From: Calothrix parasitica NIES-267
GTDB lineage: Bacteria > Cyanobacteriota > Cyanobacteriia > Cyanobacteriales > Nostocaceae
Assembly (NCBI RefSeq): GCF_002368095.1
Contig: NZ_AP018227.1
Coordinates: forward strand, 8,786,001-8,850,000
DNA length: 64,000 nucleotides
Reading direction: 5' to 3'
The translations under genes and the position numbers were made by a program. The notes beneath the pieces were generated by a model that saw only the letters and a list, made by a program, of their open reading frames with translations, did no database searches and was not told the origin of the DNA. Below, one piece after another: positions 1 to 9,269 of the stretch. Position 1 is the stretch's first letter. Each line of letters begins with the position of its first letter.

Positions 1-2
1 AT

Positions 3-218
3 CTAACTTTTCCTCAAAAACTTGATTAAATATAAAGGTGGAGCAAATACCCAAAATACAGTAATAAATAACATTACTATCAAATAAATAAACTTATCTT
101 CTGGATATAGACTAGGGTTAAAAAGCTTAAACCTTATCCAATTAATTAAAAAAGATATAGAGAATAAAGAATATATAATAATTAAAATTTTAAATGCACC
201 TACGCTTTCTATATTCAT
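3..218 (-). CDS. small two-helix membrane protein, unknown function
   Basis: This 71-residue protein has two strongly hydrophobic stretches, at about residues 9-27 and 44-66. They are separated by a short polar loop carrying Arg, Lys, Pro and Asp, which suggests a two-pass inner-membrane protein. The N-terminus is MNIESVGAF and the C-terminus is basic (KFLRKS). I recognise no family. The gene lies about 40 bp downstream of the Cache-domain gene on the same strand, so co-transcription is possible. The frame is closed by a TAG three bases from the window start, so the gene is complete. It could be a spurious ORF, but its membrane-like composition argues for a real small protein. Confidence 0.5.
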   Translation of the reverse strand: MNIESVGAFKILIIIYSLFSISFLINWIRFKLFNPSLYPEDKFIYLIVMLFITVFWVFAPPLYLIKFLRKS

Positions 219-258
219 AAAACTATATATCTACAATCATGAATATTCTACAAATTTA

Positions 259-789
259 CTATTCTATTTTCTGAATATCTTCTAATCTTGCTAATAAAAG
301 GTCGCTGATAATTACACCCATCAACTTGGAATTTTTATCAAATACCGGTACAGAATAACTTGTTAACAAAATATCTTCACCTGCTTTCCCAATATCAAAA
401 TAAGGAGCGCTCCAAACTGGTTTTTCTTGCTTTACCGGAACATCATACCAAACTGCATTAGCATACATAAACTCTTTTGCAATATCTTTCTTTTTAAATC
501 CATTATTATCTCTTAACACAACAGGACAAGAGCATATTATTTCAGGTAAGAAAGCAAACGCACTAGCAAATATTTCAGGGTTGTTTTGTAAGTGATTTTT
601 TAAAGTATTAAAAATATAATCGATATCAGAAGGAATATGTCCAAAAGAAGAAACTAATTCTTCGGTAGCTTCTTGTATGACTTTCCTTGTTTCCTCTTTA
701 CGATTAACTACTGCTTTATCTTTAAAAATAGCAAAATAGCTTTTTAAATACGAAACATCAAACTTCACATTTTGAAATATGTTATTCAT
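259..789 (-). CDS. stand-alone Cache (PDC) sensor-domain protein
   Basis: The 176-residue protein has an N-terminal helical stretch (about 1-70) followed by a pattern typical of the distal half of a Cache/PDC sensor domain: W-SAPYFD-G-AGE near residues 125-140, then SYSVPVFD-NSKLMGVIISD near 145-165. Cache domains normally sense small extracellular ligands and sit in front of a membrane helix and an output domain. Here there is no signal peptide, no transmembrane helix, and no kinase, cyclase or methyl-accepting domain. It may be a soluble ligand-binding protein that acts through a partner. It lies upstream of the small membrane protein on the same strand. The family call is by pattern only; the ligand is unknown. 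Confidence 0.6.
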   Translation of the reverse strand: MNNIFQNVKFDVSYLKSYFAIFKDKAVVNRKEETRKVIQEATEELVSSFGHIPSDIDYIFNTLKNHLQNNPEIFASAFAFLPEIICSCPVVLRDNNGFKKKDIAKEFMYANAVWYDVPVKQEKPVWSAPYFDIGKAGEDILLTSYSVPVFDKNSKLMGVIISDLLLARLEDIQKIE

Positions 790-1226
790 TTTTTACTGAT
801 GCTATTTCTGATTTTTTGAATGAAGGAATGATGCACCGCTACTAATAATTAGTAAGGTGCATCATGCTATATAAAATATCGGCATCTCTAAAATATGAGA
901 TACCTAGGATTGCTGAAATCTAGCTGAATTCGAGAACAGAAGGGAAGAAAAGAGGAATTAATCTCTTAATTATTAATATCACACAAAGAGTTTGTAGAAT
1001 AAAAAAATCATTTCAAAAAAGATATATTTATGCGAATTTTTGATAAATCTTTAGATGTGTAATATATTTTTCTTCTTAAGCAAATAAAATTATATCATAT
1101 TTTATATTCAAATTTATATTATGATTAATTGATGATAACTATATAAAAACCAAGACAAGCACTCAGAATTTCTAAGTGCTGGTGTGCTTTTCCCTGTTGT
1201 CTGTTTCCTGACTTATAAAGTATTAC
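790..1226. other. intergenic region with two hairpins, no gene seen
   Basis: This stretch separates two minus-strand genes and is very AT-rich. It holds a long near-perfect hairpin at 828-865 (arms ATGATGCACC and GGTGCATCAT, with a second inner stem TACTAAT/ATTAGTA) and a terminator-like hairpin at 1158-1180. No convincing coding frame was found on either strand. Confidence 0.6.
1145..1180 (-). terminator. probable terminator of the sbcD-like gene
   Basis: Read on the minus strand, a ten-pair stem with one mismatch (AGCACTTAGA / TCTGAGTGCT) lies 47-69 bp past the stop of the SbcD-like gene. It is followed by TGTCTTGG and then five T's. The T run is displaced from the stem, so efficiency is uncertain. 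Confidence 0.5.
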
Positions 1227-2537
1227 TTACAACAAACGTAGCTGCGTATTTTCTTTGTCTGCTGGAGTATTAGTATCTGAACTATGCTGATTATCCAAGG
1301 AATCTAATAAGTCTTCATCATCATCACCTAATAAGTTGTGTGCTGCTTGCATCATTGAATCAGCTATATCTTGAAGGTCTTCACGGTTATTCAAGTAAGT
1401 TTTCAATGCTTCCATTGGGTCAATACTGCTACTAGTACTCAATTCGGGAACTCTAGGACGAGCTAACTGACTTACTAATTCCGGGTGAATGGTATAAGTA
1501 TGGGCTGGACTTAATATTTCCTGTAACGAAGAATTATCGATTAAATCTAGCTGTTCCGAACGAAGCTTGTAAACCAATCTGACAACAGCATCTTCAATAT
1601 TATTTTTGGCTACAGATTTTGCTATCTTATCTAAAGGGTCTTCGGTTTTTGATACATCAACTTCAATGGTGCGGAAAACGCGAACTTCTAGGGGACAAAA
1701 TTCCCATTTAGCGTTACCCGACTCAACTTCAACCATTACATAGCCTTTGTCTTCCTTCTCCTCGCTGAAATCAACCCGCTCAATGCTTCCGGGATATATT
1801 ACCGGGGGTCTGTTCGACTTATTCAAATTTTGATGACGATGCACGTGTCCTAAAGCGACATAATCAAAGCAGGGACGTGTCAGCAGAGATAAAGGAAGAG
1901 TAAAACCCTTTCCTACCGCTAAAAAACGTTCCGCTCCCAAGTTTGCATTATCAGCCATTAAATGAGCTAAAAGTACGATTGGTATATCCGGGTCGAGACG
2001 ACGGATTTCCCCTTCCAATACTACTTGTAAGCGTTCGGTTAACAGTTCATTGATTTCCCCAAGGGATAAACCCTGAGTTTCTTGACGAGTCATCAAAGCA
2101 GAACGAGTTAACCAAGGTAAAGTAATTACCTGCACTTCACCACTACGAGTTTGAATATTATGCGTATCTAAAGTGTCTCCAACAATAACCCCAGGCACAC
2201 CTAAAGTACGGTAAATACACAGACTAGCTCCACCTTGTCCTTGAGAATGCTGATCGTGATTTCCCACAAGTAATACAGTCGGAATCTGAGCATCTACCAA
2301 GCGGCGAAACTGACTCGCAAACGCTTGCTGTACATAGGGTGGAGGAGTTGCATCCGGGAAAGCATCCCCACCAAACAACACCAAATCAACTTCTTCTTCG
2401 ATAGCACGGTCAATACATACAGATAAAGTACTGACAAAATCTTCCAATCGGCTATTCAAACCAGTTTCCGGATTGATACGTCCGTGGGTAAAGCCACTTC
2501 CCATATGGATATCGGAAAGATGTAGGATTTTAATCAT
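1227..2537 (-). CDS. sbcD: SbcD/Mre11-like DNA repair exonuclease
   Basis: The 436-residue protein begins with a calcineurin-type metallophosphoesterase fold. It shows the metal-ligand motifs in order: LSDIHMG (residues 7-13), GGDAF (about 56-60), VGNHD (about 91-95), LLAHLM, and ALGHVHRHQ (about 229-237). This is the pattern of SbcD/Mre11 nucleases, which process hairpin and blocked DNA ends with the ATPase SbcC. The C-terminal third is divergent, ending in an acidic tail rich in Asp and Ser. No SbcC gene is adjacent, so the partner would be encoded elsewhere. The start at MIKILH fits the conserved N-terminal strand. The family is clear; whether it is a true SbcD or a related cyanobacterial phosphoesterase is less certain. 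Confidence 0.85.
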   Translation of the reverse strand: MIKILHLSDIHMGSGFTHGRINPETGLNSRLEDFVSTLSVCIDRAIEEEVDLVLFGGDAFPDATPPPYVQQAFASQFRRLVDAQIPTVLLVGNHDQHSQGQGGASLCIYRTLGVPGVIVGDTLDTHNIQTRSGEVQVITLPWLTRSALMTRQETQGLSLGEINELLTERLQVVLEGEIRRLDPDIPIVLLAHLMADNANLGAERFLAVGKGFTLPLSLLTRPCFDYVALGHVHRHQNLNKSNRPPVIYPGSIERVDFSEEKEDKGYVMVEVESGNAKWEFCPLEVRVFRTIEVDVSKTEDPLDKIAKSVAKNNIEDAVVRLVYKLRSEQLDLIDNSSLQEILSPAHTYTIHPELVSQLARPRVPELSTSSSIDPMEALKTYLNNREDLQDIADSMMQAAHNLLGDDDEDLLDSLDNQHSSDTNTPADKENTQLRLL

Positions 2538-2609
2538 AATTAGTGATTAATTGTTAGTTGTTAGTGGTTTAATTAAACTTTCACCAAATTATCAATATAA
2601 ATCGAAATT

Positions 2610-2636
2610 AAAAAAGACGTTGCATTGCAACGTCTC
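2610..2636 (-). terminator. Rho-independent terminator of cysH
   Basis: On the minus strand a perfect stem (AGACGTTGCA / TGCAACGTCT) lies about 90 bp past the cysH stop and runs directly into five to six T's. It belongs to the palindrome family with GAGACGT arms seen elsewhere in the window and appears to have been put to use as a terminator. Confidence 0.75.
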
Positions 2637-2722
2637 TACATCATTTATATGTACCATTATTTATAAAAAGCGGTACAATTTTTTCTTAAAAATCTGAACT
2701 CCTAACTCCAAACTTCTAACTT

Positions 2723-3445
2723 CTAAATATGAATTCCACACTCGGTTTTACCGCTACCTCTCCATCTTCCATCGCGTTCGCTTTCACCTTCGGCTACTTT
2801 GGTAGTGATAGGTTCATCTCCAATACTGGGATAACCTTGGTCGTGTAAAGGATTGTAAATTACTTTATGTTCTTCTACAAACTCCCAGGTTTCTTTACGA
2901 GTCCAGGTAGCTAAAGGATTAATTTTGAGACGACCTTTTTTATCTAATTCAAAAATTGGCATATTTGCACGAGTTGGTGCTTGGTCTCTTCTGCGTCCGG
3001 TTATCCAAGCAACGGTATCAAGCTCGTCTAAACCTCTTTGTAAGGGTTCGATTTTAGTCACATCGTGAAATTTCAGAATGTCTTTATCCCAAAGTGCTTC
3101 ACCGTACTTAGCGGTAAAAGCTTCGCGACTATCAACTTCCTCGTTTTTATAAACTTGCAAATTAACTTTATAAAGCTGCTTAACTTTTTCCACTAATTCC
3201 AAAGTTTGGGGGAAATGGAATAATGTATCTAGAAAAATTACAGGTGAGTGCTGTTTAAGTTCGCGATAGAGAATGTCAGTGATGACAATATCATCCACAT
3301 TAAAAGCACTGGTTTGCACTAATCCACTAGGAATATTCTCCGCAGACCATGCCAAAATTTCTCTTGGATGAGCAGTTTCATATTTTTGGTTCAACTCTTC
3401 CAAGTTGAAATCACTCTTATTGGTAGATGCGGTCGAAGTAGTCAT
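2723..3445 (-). CDS. cysH: phosphoadenylyl-sulfate reductase (thioredoxin)
   Basis: The enzyme reduces activated sulfate (PAPS) to sulfite in assimilatory sulfur metabolism, with electrons from thioredoxin. The 240-residue protein shows the adenylyl-sulfate reductase fold: a PP-loop-like segment around TSAFNVDDIV, LDTLFHFPQT, and GRRRDQAPTR. It ends in KTECGIHI, where Cys236 is the catalytic cysteine. I see no CC pair of the kind that binds an iron-sulfur cluster in APS reductases, which points to a PAPS rather than APS substrate. I start it at MTTSTAST because the upstream in-frame ATG (3472) has no ribosome site and would add nine unmatched residues. A strong terminator follows. No other sulfate-assimilation genes are adjacent. 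Confidence 0.92.
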   Translation of the reverse strand: MTTSTASTNKSDFNLEELNQKYETAHPREILAWSAENIPSGLVQTSAFNVDDIVITDILYRELKQHSPVIFLDTLFHFPQTLELVEKVKQLYKVNLQVYKNEEVDSREAFTAKYGEALWDKDILKFHDVTKIEPLQRGLDELDTVAWITGRRRDQAPTRANMPIFELDKKGRLKINPLATWTRKETWEFVEEHKVIYNPLHDQGYPSIGDEPITTKVAEGESERDGRWRGSGKTECGIHI

Positions 3446-3472
3446 AACAATTAATCGCTCAAATGCTTGCAT

Positions 3473-3885
3473 CGTAAGGATAATGTAATTCTACCGCACA
3501 AAGGCACATATTCCGGTCGGGATTAAGCAGTTAACAGTTATCAGCGAACAAATAACAATATTTGTAGCTGATTCAATTAATTAACTTAGTATTAAACGAT
3601 ATTAATTTTGAAGGCTTAAAGTATTCCTAGCATCTTGCTCGCTAGAGTTCTCAAGCGAGCAAAATGCGAGGACTACGCTCAAAGAAAACCGGTTTCTAGT
3701 CGCTAAAGCATGAATATTTTGTTGTGAAATTATGACTGATTACTGTTCGCTGTTCGCTGTAAAGTGATTGCTCTAGGAATTACTAAGTAAGTTTGCGTAA
3801 TTTTAAGTTTTGAAATGATTTTGTAGATAATTGTACGGAGATTGATATTCTGAGAGAATGTTAAAAAAATTAATGGTTTTGAAAT
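3473..3885. other. intergenic region upstream of cysH
   Basis: The divergent intergenic stretch has no recognisable gene. It carries a hairpin at 3635-3662 (TTGCTCGCT / AGCGAGCAA, with an inner GAG/CTC pair). It probably holds the cysH promoter and the promoter of the small ORF at 3886, but I could not pick out reliable -10 or -35 boxes. Confidence 0.5.
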
Positions 3886-3990
3886 ATGAAGGAATCAAAA
3901 GCTCCCAATCCACTTAAAGAATCATTGCTCATGGGTACTTTAATGATGATTACTGGTGCGAGTGTAATCACTATCATGAATATGTTTTAA
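3886..3990 (+). CDS. 34-residue single-pass membrane peptide, unknown
   Basis: A short frame starts ATG at 3886 and encodes a polar N-terminus (MKESKAPNPLKES) followed by one hydrophobic helix (about residues 14-34, LLMGTLMMITGASVITIM) ending at MNMF. This layout is that of a small single-pass membrane subunit. I could not match it to any photosystem, cytochrome or NDH small subunit I know. A stem-loop with a T run lies 47 bp past the stop, which supports an independent transcript. The ribosome-binding site is weak (no clear GGAG). It is too short for most gene callers. It could be an uncharacterised stress or complex-assembly peptide, or chance. Confidence 0.5.
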   Translation: MKESKAPNPLKESLLMGTLMMITGASVITIMNMF

Positions 3991-4036
3991 GGTAAAAAAG
4001 ATAAAATATTTTTTTGGTCAATATAAAATTACCTGA

Positions 4037-4064
4037 CCCCTCTCAAGTTACGAGTGGGGTTTTT
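4037..4064 (+). terminator. terminator downstream of the 34-residue ORF
   Basis: Stem CCCCTCTC / GAGTGGGG (eight positions, one T-T mismatch) with a seven-base loop, followed by TTTTT. It lies on the plus strand after the small ORF and ahead of the convergent kinase gene. Confidence 0.7.
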
Positions 4065-4144
4065 AGATTTTATATTTTGGATTTTATAGCATTACATAAT
4101 GTCGATTGAGGAATTAATCAAGACCACTACCTATGATTATTAAA

Positions 4145-4187
4145 CCTTTGACCTTTGACCTTTGACCTTTGACCTTTGACCTTTGGG
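4145..4187. repeat. heptamer tandem repeat, six CCTTTGA units
   Basis: Six contiguous copies of CCTTTGA, then a decayed unit, just outside the 3' end of the PAS kinase gene. Similar short tracts of this or other seven-base units recur at 9509, 16469, 18456, 31389, 55430 and 59820. Confidence 0.9.
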
Positions 4188-4197
4188 CTTATAGCAA

Positions 4198-7100
4198 TTA
4201 TTTATGAATAATAGGAATTTCAATCATAAAATTAGTACCTTTTCCAGGTGTAGATTCACAAAACAATTTTCCACCATGTTTTTCTACAATAATCTGGTAG
4301 CTAATTGACAAACCCAACCCGGTACCTTTCCCTACTTCTTTAGTGGTGAAAAAAGGGTCAAAAAGTTTTGATGTTACATTTTTAGGGATACCCGAACCGT
4401 TATCTGAAATACATATTTGAGCGATATTCTTATTTATTTGTTTTGTGTAAATAGTGATTTGAGGAATGAAGTTTTCAGAAAAATTATTTTTGTTAATTTC
4501 TTCTAGCGCATCTATTGCGTTGACTAAAACATTCATAAATACCTGATTTAATTGAGAAGGATAACATTCAACTAAAGGAAGATTTCCATATTCTTTGACA
4601 ACTAAGATACCATTGATATGAGGTTTAGGCTTCAACCGATTTTGTAAAATCATTAACGTAGAGTCTATCCCTTCATGAATATTGACTTGCTTGAAATCAG
4701 CTTCATCCAAACGAGAAAAGTTACGTAGCGATAAAACAATTTCTCGAATTCTTCTGCTACCTTCTTCCATTGAGCGAAGAATATTGTTCAAATCTTTTTC
4801 GACAAAATCAAGTTCTATAATTTCAATTTCTTCTTGAATTTCTGGTACTGGATTTGGATAATGTCTTTGATATAAGTTTAAAAGTCCGATTAAATCTTTG
4901 GTATGTGCATCAATAAAGGAAAGGTTTGCATGAATAAAGTTTGCAGGGTTATTAATTTCATGAGCGACACCTGCGACCATCTGACCTAAACCAGACATTT
5001 TTTCTGTTTGAATTAGTTGTGCTTGAGTAAGTTGTAATTGTTTAAGGGTTTTTTCTAACTCAATTGCTTTTTCTTGTACATAAAGTTCTGCTAATTTACG
5101 CTTAGTTATATCAGTTGCGACACCCAAAAATTGTTTGACCTTGCCATCTTTGTGACGAGCAAAAACAGTTCGTCTATCGTAAAGCCAGCGGTATTCACCA
5201 TCTGAATGTTTGACACGATATTCTAATTCTAAAATATCTCTATCAGCAGCACCAATAACTTTTTGTCTTTGAAAAATAATTTTTTTTAAATCTTCTGGAT
5301 GGGTTATCTTGGGCATTAGCTTGTCTCCCCAAGCTTTAATTTCTTTGTCAGAGTAACCAAGAGTAATAGTAATTTGTTTATTTGCGTAAATATTTCGTTC
5401 TTCTTCAATATCGTAGATATAAAGTGTATTTGGAATAGAGTCTGTAATACTTTGAATAAAATGTTGACTAGCTTTTAGTTTTTCTTCTGCTTGTTTGCGT
5501 TCGGTAATATTTAGAGTAGTTCCTATTAATCGATAAACCTGACCTTGAATATCTTTGATGGGGTTAAGAGTTGTTAAAAAGCACATTTCTCGACCTTGCA
5601 ATATCAAAATTTCTTCATAAGTAATTGCTGTACCCGTTTCTATACATTTTTTACATTTAGGATATATATCTGCTGCTGCTTCTTGACCAAATAATTCTTT
5701 TACTGTTTTACCAACAACTTCAGCAGCAGATAAACCCATCATCCGCAGTCCATAATAGTTGATACCTACACAGCGTAATTCGTCACCTTCAACATCAAGG
5801 ACGTAGATATTATGTTCCAATCCATCGTAAATGCTGCGTAGAAATTGTTCTTGTTCTCGTAATTTTGCTTCAACTTTTTTCTGTTCAGTAATATCAATTG
5901 TAAAACCGTACCAAATGATAGAATTATCCGATTGTAATTCTGGTTTAGAAACACCTTTCAGCCATCTTTGTTTACCATTTTTAGTAGAAACTCGATATTG
6001 ATGTTTCCAGATTTTAAGAGTTTGTGCAGATGTGATAATACTCTGTTGTAATTGCGGTAAATCCTGCGGATGAACAGCATCAAAAACTAATTTGCTATTC
6101 TGCATTGCTTGTGATGCTTTAATTTCATAAATTTCTTCGCATCCTGAAGAAATATAGGGAAATGACATCCTACCGTCTGGATGTAAACAAAATTCGTAAA
6201 TCATTCCCGGTGTATTATCAGCCAGTTTTTTTAATCTTGCTTCTGTTTGATAAAGTGCAGCGGTACGTTCCTCGACTCTCATTTCTAACTCTTCATTAAG
6301 TTTTTGTAGCGCTTCTTCGGCTTGTTTTTGTTGGCTAATATCAACTATGCAGCCATCCCATAAAATAGATTTACCTCGTTGTAATAACGGTTTAGCAACA
6401 CTTTTTAACCATTTCTGTTTACCACTTACAGTTGTAATTCGCCATTCATATTCCCAATTTTGTAAAGTTTGAGCAGAGCTAGCAATTGCTTGCTTTAACT
6501 TTGGCAAATCTTCGGCATAAATCATCCTAAACAACAAGTTGGCATCGTTATACATCTTTTCTGGCTCAACTTCCAAAATTTCCCAACACCCAGAAGAAAC
6601 GTAAGGAAAATATATCGAATCATCGGGATTTAGTTGAAACTGGTAAATCATCCCTGGTACGTTATCTGTTAATCGGGAAAGACGCATTTTGCTTTCCTGT
6701 AACTGTGCTGTACGCTGTTTAACCTTAGTTTCTAATGTCTCATTTAATTTTTTGAGGTTTTCTTCTACTTGTTTTCGCTGGGTAATATTTTCGTAAGTAC
6801 CAAAAATTCCCACCACATTACCTTCACTATCCCGTAAAGGAATTTTATTTGTATCTAACCAAAAAAGGTTTCCATCTGCTTGTACTTGAGTTTCGATAAT
6901 ATTGAGTTCGGGTACAGCACTATCCATAACCCGCTTATCGCATTCCCGAAAGAAATCTGCTTCTTCCTGCTTCCAAGGTAAGTCGTAATCGCTTTTACCC
7001 ACTATATTTTCTGGTTCACCCACACCAGCGTCTTTAGCAAAATTGCGGTTACAGCCCAAATAAACCGAATTCCTATCTTTCCAGAAAACGGAATGGGGGA

Positions 7101-7242
7101 TATTGTCTATCACTAATTGAAATAATTGTTGCGACCATTGTAATTCTGTTTTTAGTTGTTGATTTTCTTGTACAAGAGATTCATAAATACTTTTATTAAT
7201 AGTGATAGAATTTTCGTTCATAGCGAACACCCAACTTAACAT
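4198..7242 (-). CDS. five-PAS sensor histidine kinase
   Basis: This 1014-residue soluble kinase has five PAS domains in a row (about 38-160, 190-310, 340-460, 465-590 and 595-720). Each ends in a characteristic ITQRKQ/ITERKQ-type linker followed by a coiled coil. The transmitter has the phosphoacceptor motif GVAHEINNP (His761), an N-box ([17 protein letters not shown]), a G1 box (DNGSGIP) and a G2 box ([10 protein letters not shown]), so it should be active. There is no membrane segment and no receiver domain, and no response regulator lies nearby. I keep the first ATG because AGGGA precedes it at good spacing; an internal ATG (7221) is an alternative. The transmitter is closely related to those of the kinases at 18480 and 21836. 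The signal is unknown. Confidence 0.93.
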   Translation of the reverse strand: MLSWVFAMNENSITINKSIYESLVQENQQLKTELQWSQQLFQLVIDNIPHSVFWKDRNSVYLGCNRNFAKDAGVGEPENIVGKSDYDLPWKQEEADFFRECDKRVMDSAVPELNIIETQVQADGNLFWLDTNKIPLRDSEGNVVGIFGTYENITQRKQVEENLKKLNETLETKVKQRTAQLQESKMRLSRLTDNVPGMIYQFQLNPDDSIYFPYVSSGCWEILEVEPEKMYNDANLLFRMIYAEDLPKLKQAIASSAQTLQNWEYEWRITTVSGKQKWLKSVAKPLLQRGKSILWDGCIVDISQQKQAEEALQKLNEELEMRVEERTAALYQTEARLKKLADNTPGMIYEFCLHPDGRMSFPYISSGCEEIYEIKASQAMQNSKLVFDAVHPQDLPQLQQSIITSAQTLKIWKHQYRVSTKNGKQRWLKGVSKPELQSDNSIIWYGFTIDITEQKKVEAKLREQEQFLRSIYDGLEHNIYVLDVEGDELRCVGINYYGLRMMGLSAAEVVGKTVKELFGQEAAADIYPKCKKCIETGTAITYEEILILQGREMCFLTTLNPIKDIQGQVYRLIGTTLNITERKQAEEKLKASQHFIQSITDSIPNTLYIYDIEEERNIYANKQITITLGYSDKEIKAWGDKLMPKITHPEDLKKIIFQRQKVIGAADRDILELEYRVKHSDGEYRWLYDRRTVFARHKDGKVKQFLGVATDITKRKLAELYVQEKAIELEKTLKQLQLTQAQLIQTEKMSGLGQMVAGVAHEINNPANFIHANLSFIDAHTKDLIGLLNLYQRHYPNPVPEIQEEIEIIELDFVEKDLNNILRSMEEGSRRIREIVLSLRNFSRLDEADFKQVNIHEGIDSTLMILQNRLKPKPHINGILVVKEYGNLPLVECYPSQLNQVFMNVLVNAIDALEEINKNNFSENFIPQITIYTKQINKNIAQICISDNGSGIPKNVTSKLFDPFFTTKEVGKGTGLGLSISYQIIVEKHGGKLFCESTPGKGTNFMIEIPIIHK

Positions 7243-7391
7243 TACAGTCCCTAAAATTTATAGTTCCCAAATTTCAGCGAACAGTTAAAGAGTTAGGAAT
7301 AGGGAATAGGGAGTTAGTTATTTATTATTTTCTCCTTGTCTCCCCATCCCCAATTACCCATTACTCATTCCCATTACCCACTACCAAAATT

Positions 7392-7658
7392 ATGAAAATA
7401 ATCTTATACAGCAAACCGGGGTGTCATTTGTGCGAGGGTTTGCAGGAAAAGTTGGAAACTATAATGCAAGCTCCAGATTTGGCTTCTCTAGATTTGGAGG
7501 TGCGAGATATTACGACTCGCGAAGATTGGTTTGCTGCTTATCAGTATGAAGTACCTGTACTGTGCGTACTAAAAGATGATAATTTACAGACAATTCCGCG
7601 TCCTTCTCCCCGTACTTCTGTTACTCAGCTTGAAAAAACTCTCCGGAAGTATATTTAA
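7392..7658 (+). CDS. glutaredoxin-like protein (DUF836 type)
   Basis: The 88-residue protein has a thioredoxin fold of the small glutaredoxin-like class. Its first strand (MKIILYSKPG) leads to a CHLC redox pair (Cys11 and Cys14), and a cis-proline region YEVPVLCVL lies near residue 55. Such proteins are thought to be thiol-disulfide exchangers, but their partners are mostly undefined. It ends one base before a GTG that opens the MurE reading frame, and the true murE start is 67 bp downstream, so the two genes probably form an operon. The ATG sits right after a tract of short repeats, with no strong ribosome site. Confidence is high for the family and low for the physiological role. Confidence 0.8.
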   Translation: MKIILYSKPGCHLCEGLQEKLETIMQAPDLASLDLEVRDITTREDWFAAYQYEVPVLCVLKDDNLQTIPRPSPRTSVTQLEKTLRKYI

Positions 7659-7724
7659 GTGTTTGTATATCGTGAAAAATGTTGCAGAATAAGCGCAAGC
7701 AATGCGTGTGACGAGGATTACGAA

Positions 7725-9269
7725 ATGAAACTGCGTGAATTACTTGGTGCTATTGATGGTATATCGCAATTACCCCAACATCCCGCGATGGATGCTGAGG
7801 TAAAAGGTTTGACAACAAATTCCCATGCTACTAATGTTGGGGATGTGTTTATTGGAATGCCGGGGACGCGGGTTGATGGTGGAGATTTCTGGGAAAGCGC
7901 AATTAAGGCTGGTGCGATTGCTGCTGTTATTTCTCCCCAAGCTGCCGAAAAGTATCCTCCCCTTGCTCCTCCTTTCCAGGAAGGGGTCGATGGAAATTCT
8001 CCTTTGGTTATCGTAGCTGCTGATATGACCAAAGCTTGTGCTCAATTAGCTGCGGCTTTTTATGATTATCCCGGACAAAAATTAAAGTTAATTGGGGTTA
8101 CGGGAACGAACGGTAAAACTACAACCAGTCATTTAATTGAATATTTTCTATCGAAAGCTGAACTACCTGCTGCTTTGATGGGGACTTTGTATACTCGCTG
8201 GAAGGGTTTTGTCCAAACTGCTGCTTACACTACTCCGTTTGCAGTTGAATTACAAAAACAATTAAAATCCGCTCTCGATGCTGGTAATGAATACGGAACT
8301 ATGGAAGTAAGTTCCCATGCTTTGGCTCAGGGAAGAGTTTTGGGCTGCAAATTTGATGTTGCAGTATTTACAAATCTGACTCAAGACCACCTTGATTACC
8401 ACAAGGATATGGAGGATTATTTTGCAGCAAAAAGCTTACTATTCGGTTCCGATTATCTCGTAGGAAGAGCAATCATCAACGCCGATGACGCTTATGGTCA
8501 ACGGTTAATCAAATCTTTAAGTGACAGTAGGGTGTGGAGTTACAGCGTTAACGATTCCACAGCCGATTTATATATGAGCGACTTGAGGTACGAACCCAAT
8601 GGAGTTACAGGTACTTTACATACTCCCAAAGGTGACGTAGCTTTCAGTTCACCCCTAGTCGGACAATTTAATTTAGAAAATTTATTAGCTGCTGTAGGAG
8701 CCGTTCTAAACTTCGATTTAGATTTACAAATGATAGCTGCCGCGATACCTCAATTTGAGGGAGTTCCCGGACGCATGGAAAGAGTACAAATAGACTCAAA
8801 GCAAGATATCAGCGTGATTGTAGATTACGCTCACACTCCCGATAGTTTAGAAAACTTGTTAAAAGCATCACGTCCATTTATTCCGGGTAAAATGATTTGT
8901 GTATTCGGTTGTGGTGGAGACAGAGACAAAACCAAGCGTCCCAAAATGGGTAAAATCGCCGCTCACTTAGCTGATTTAGCAGTGGTAACTTCCGATAATC
9001 CCCGTACCGAAGACCCAGAAGCCATTTTGCAAGATGTTCTAAACGGAATTCCCGATACAGTAAAGCCCCTAGTAATCGGCGACAGAGCAACCGCAATTCG
9101 TAAAGCTATTATCGAAGCAAAATCCGGAGACGGAATATTGTTAGCCGGTAAAGGACACGAAGATTATCAAATCCTCGGTACCGAAAAAATCCACTTCGAC
9201 GATAGAGAACATGCACGGGAAGCTTTAGCAGAAAGGATGAAGGGGAATTGGGGAGTAGGTAATGGGTAA
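7725..9269 (+). CDS. murE: UDP-MurNAc-tripeptide synthetase (meso-DAP ligase)
   Basis: MurE adds meso-diaminopimelate to UDP-MurNAc-L-Ala-D-Glu in the cytoplasm during peptidoglycan synthesis. The 514-residue protein shows the Mur-ligase ATP loop GVTGTNGKTTT, the central motif VDYAHTPDSLENL, and DNPRTEDP. The DNPR motif is the signature of DAP-adding rather than lysine-adding enzymes. I start at ATG 7725 (MKLRELLG), preceded by GAGG. The frame is open upstream to a GTG at 7659, but that adds 22 unmatched residues. Two oddities: residues about 80-95 contain a low-complexity insert (PPLAPPFQEGVDG) resembling a translated cyanobacterial repeat, and the last residues (WGVGNG, stop) are read from the start of a GGGTAAT tandem tract. 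Confidence 0.93.
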   Translation: MKLRELLGAIDGISQLPQHPAMDAEVKGLTTNSHATNVGDVFIGMPGTRVDGGDFWESAIKAGAIAAVISPQAAEKYPPLAPPFQEGVDGNSPLVIVAADMTKACAQLAAAFYDYPGQKLKLIGVTGTNGKTTTSHLIEYFLSKAELPAALMGTLYTRWKGFVQTAAYTTPFAVELQKQLKSALDAGNEYGTMEVSSHALAQGRVLGCKFDVAVFTNLTQDHLDYHKDMEDYFAAKSLLFGSDYLVGRAIINADDAYGQRLIKSLSDSRVWSYSVNDSTADLYMSDLRYEPNGVTGTLHTPKGDVAFSSPLVGQFNLENLLAAVGAVLNFDLDLQMIAAAIPQFEGVPGRMERVQIDSKQDISVIVDYAHTPDSLENLLKASRPFIPGKMICVFGCGGDRDKTKRPKMGKIAAHLADLAVVTSDNPRTEDPEAILQDVLNGIPDTVKPLVIGDRATAIRKAIIEAKSGDGILLAGKGHEDYQILGTEKIHFDDREHAREALAERMKGNWGVGNG

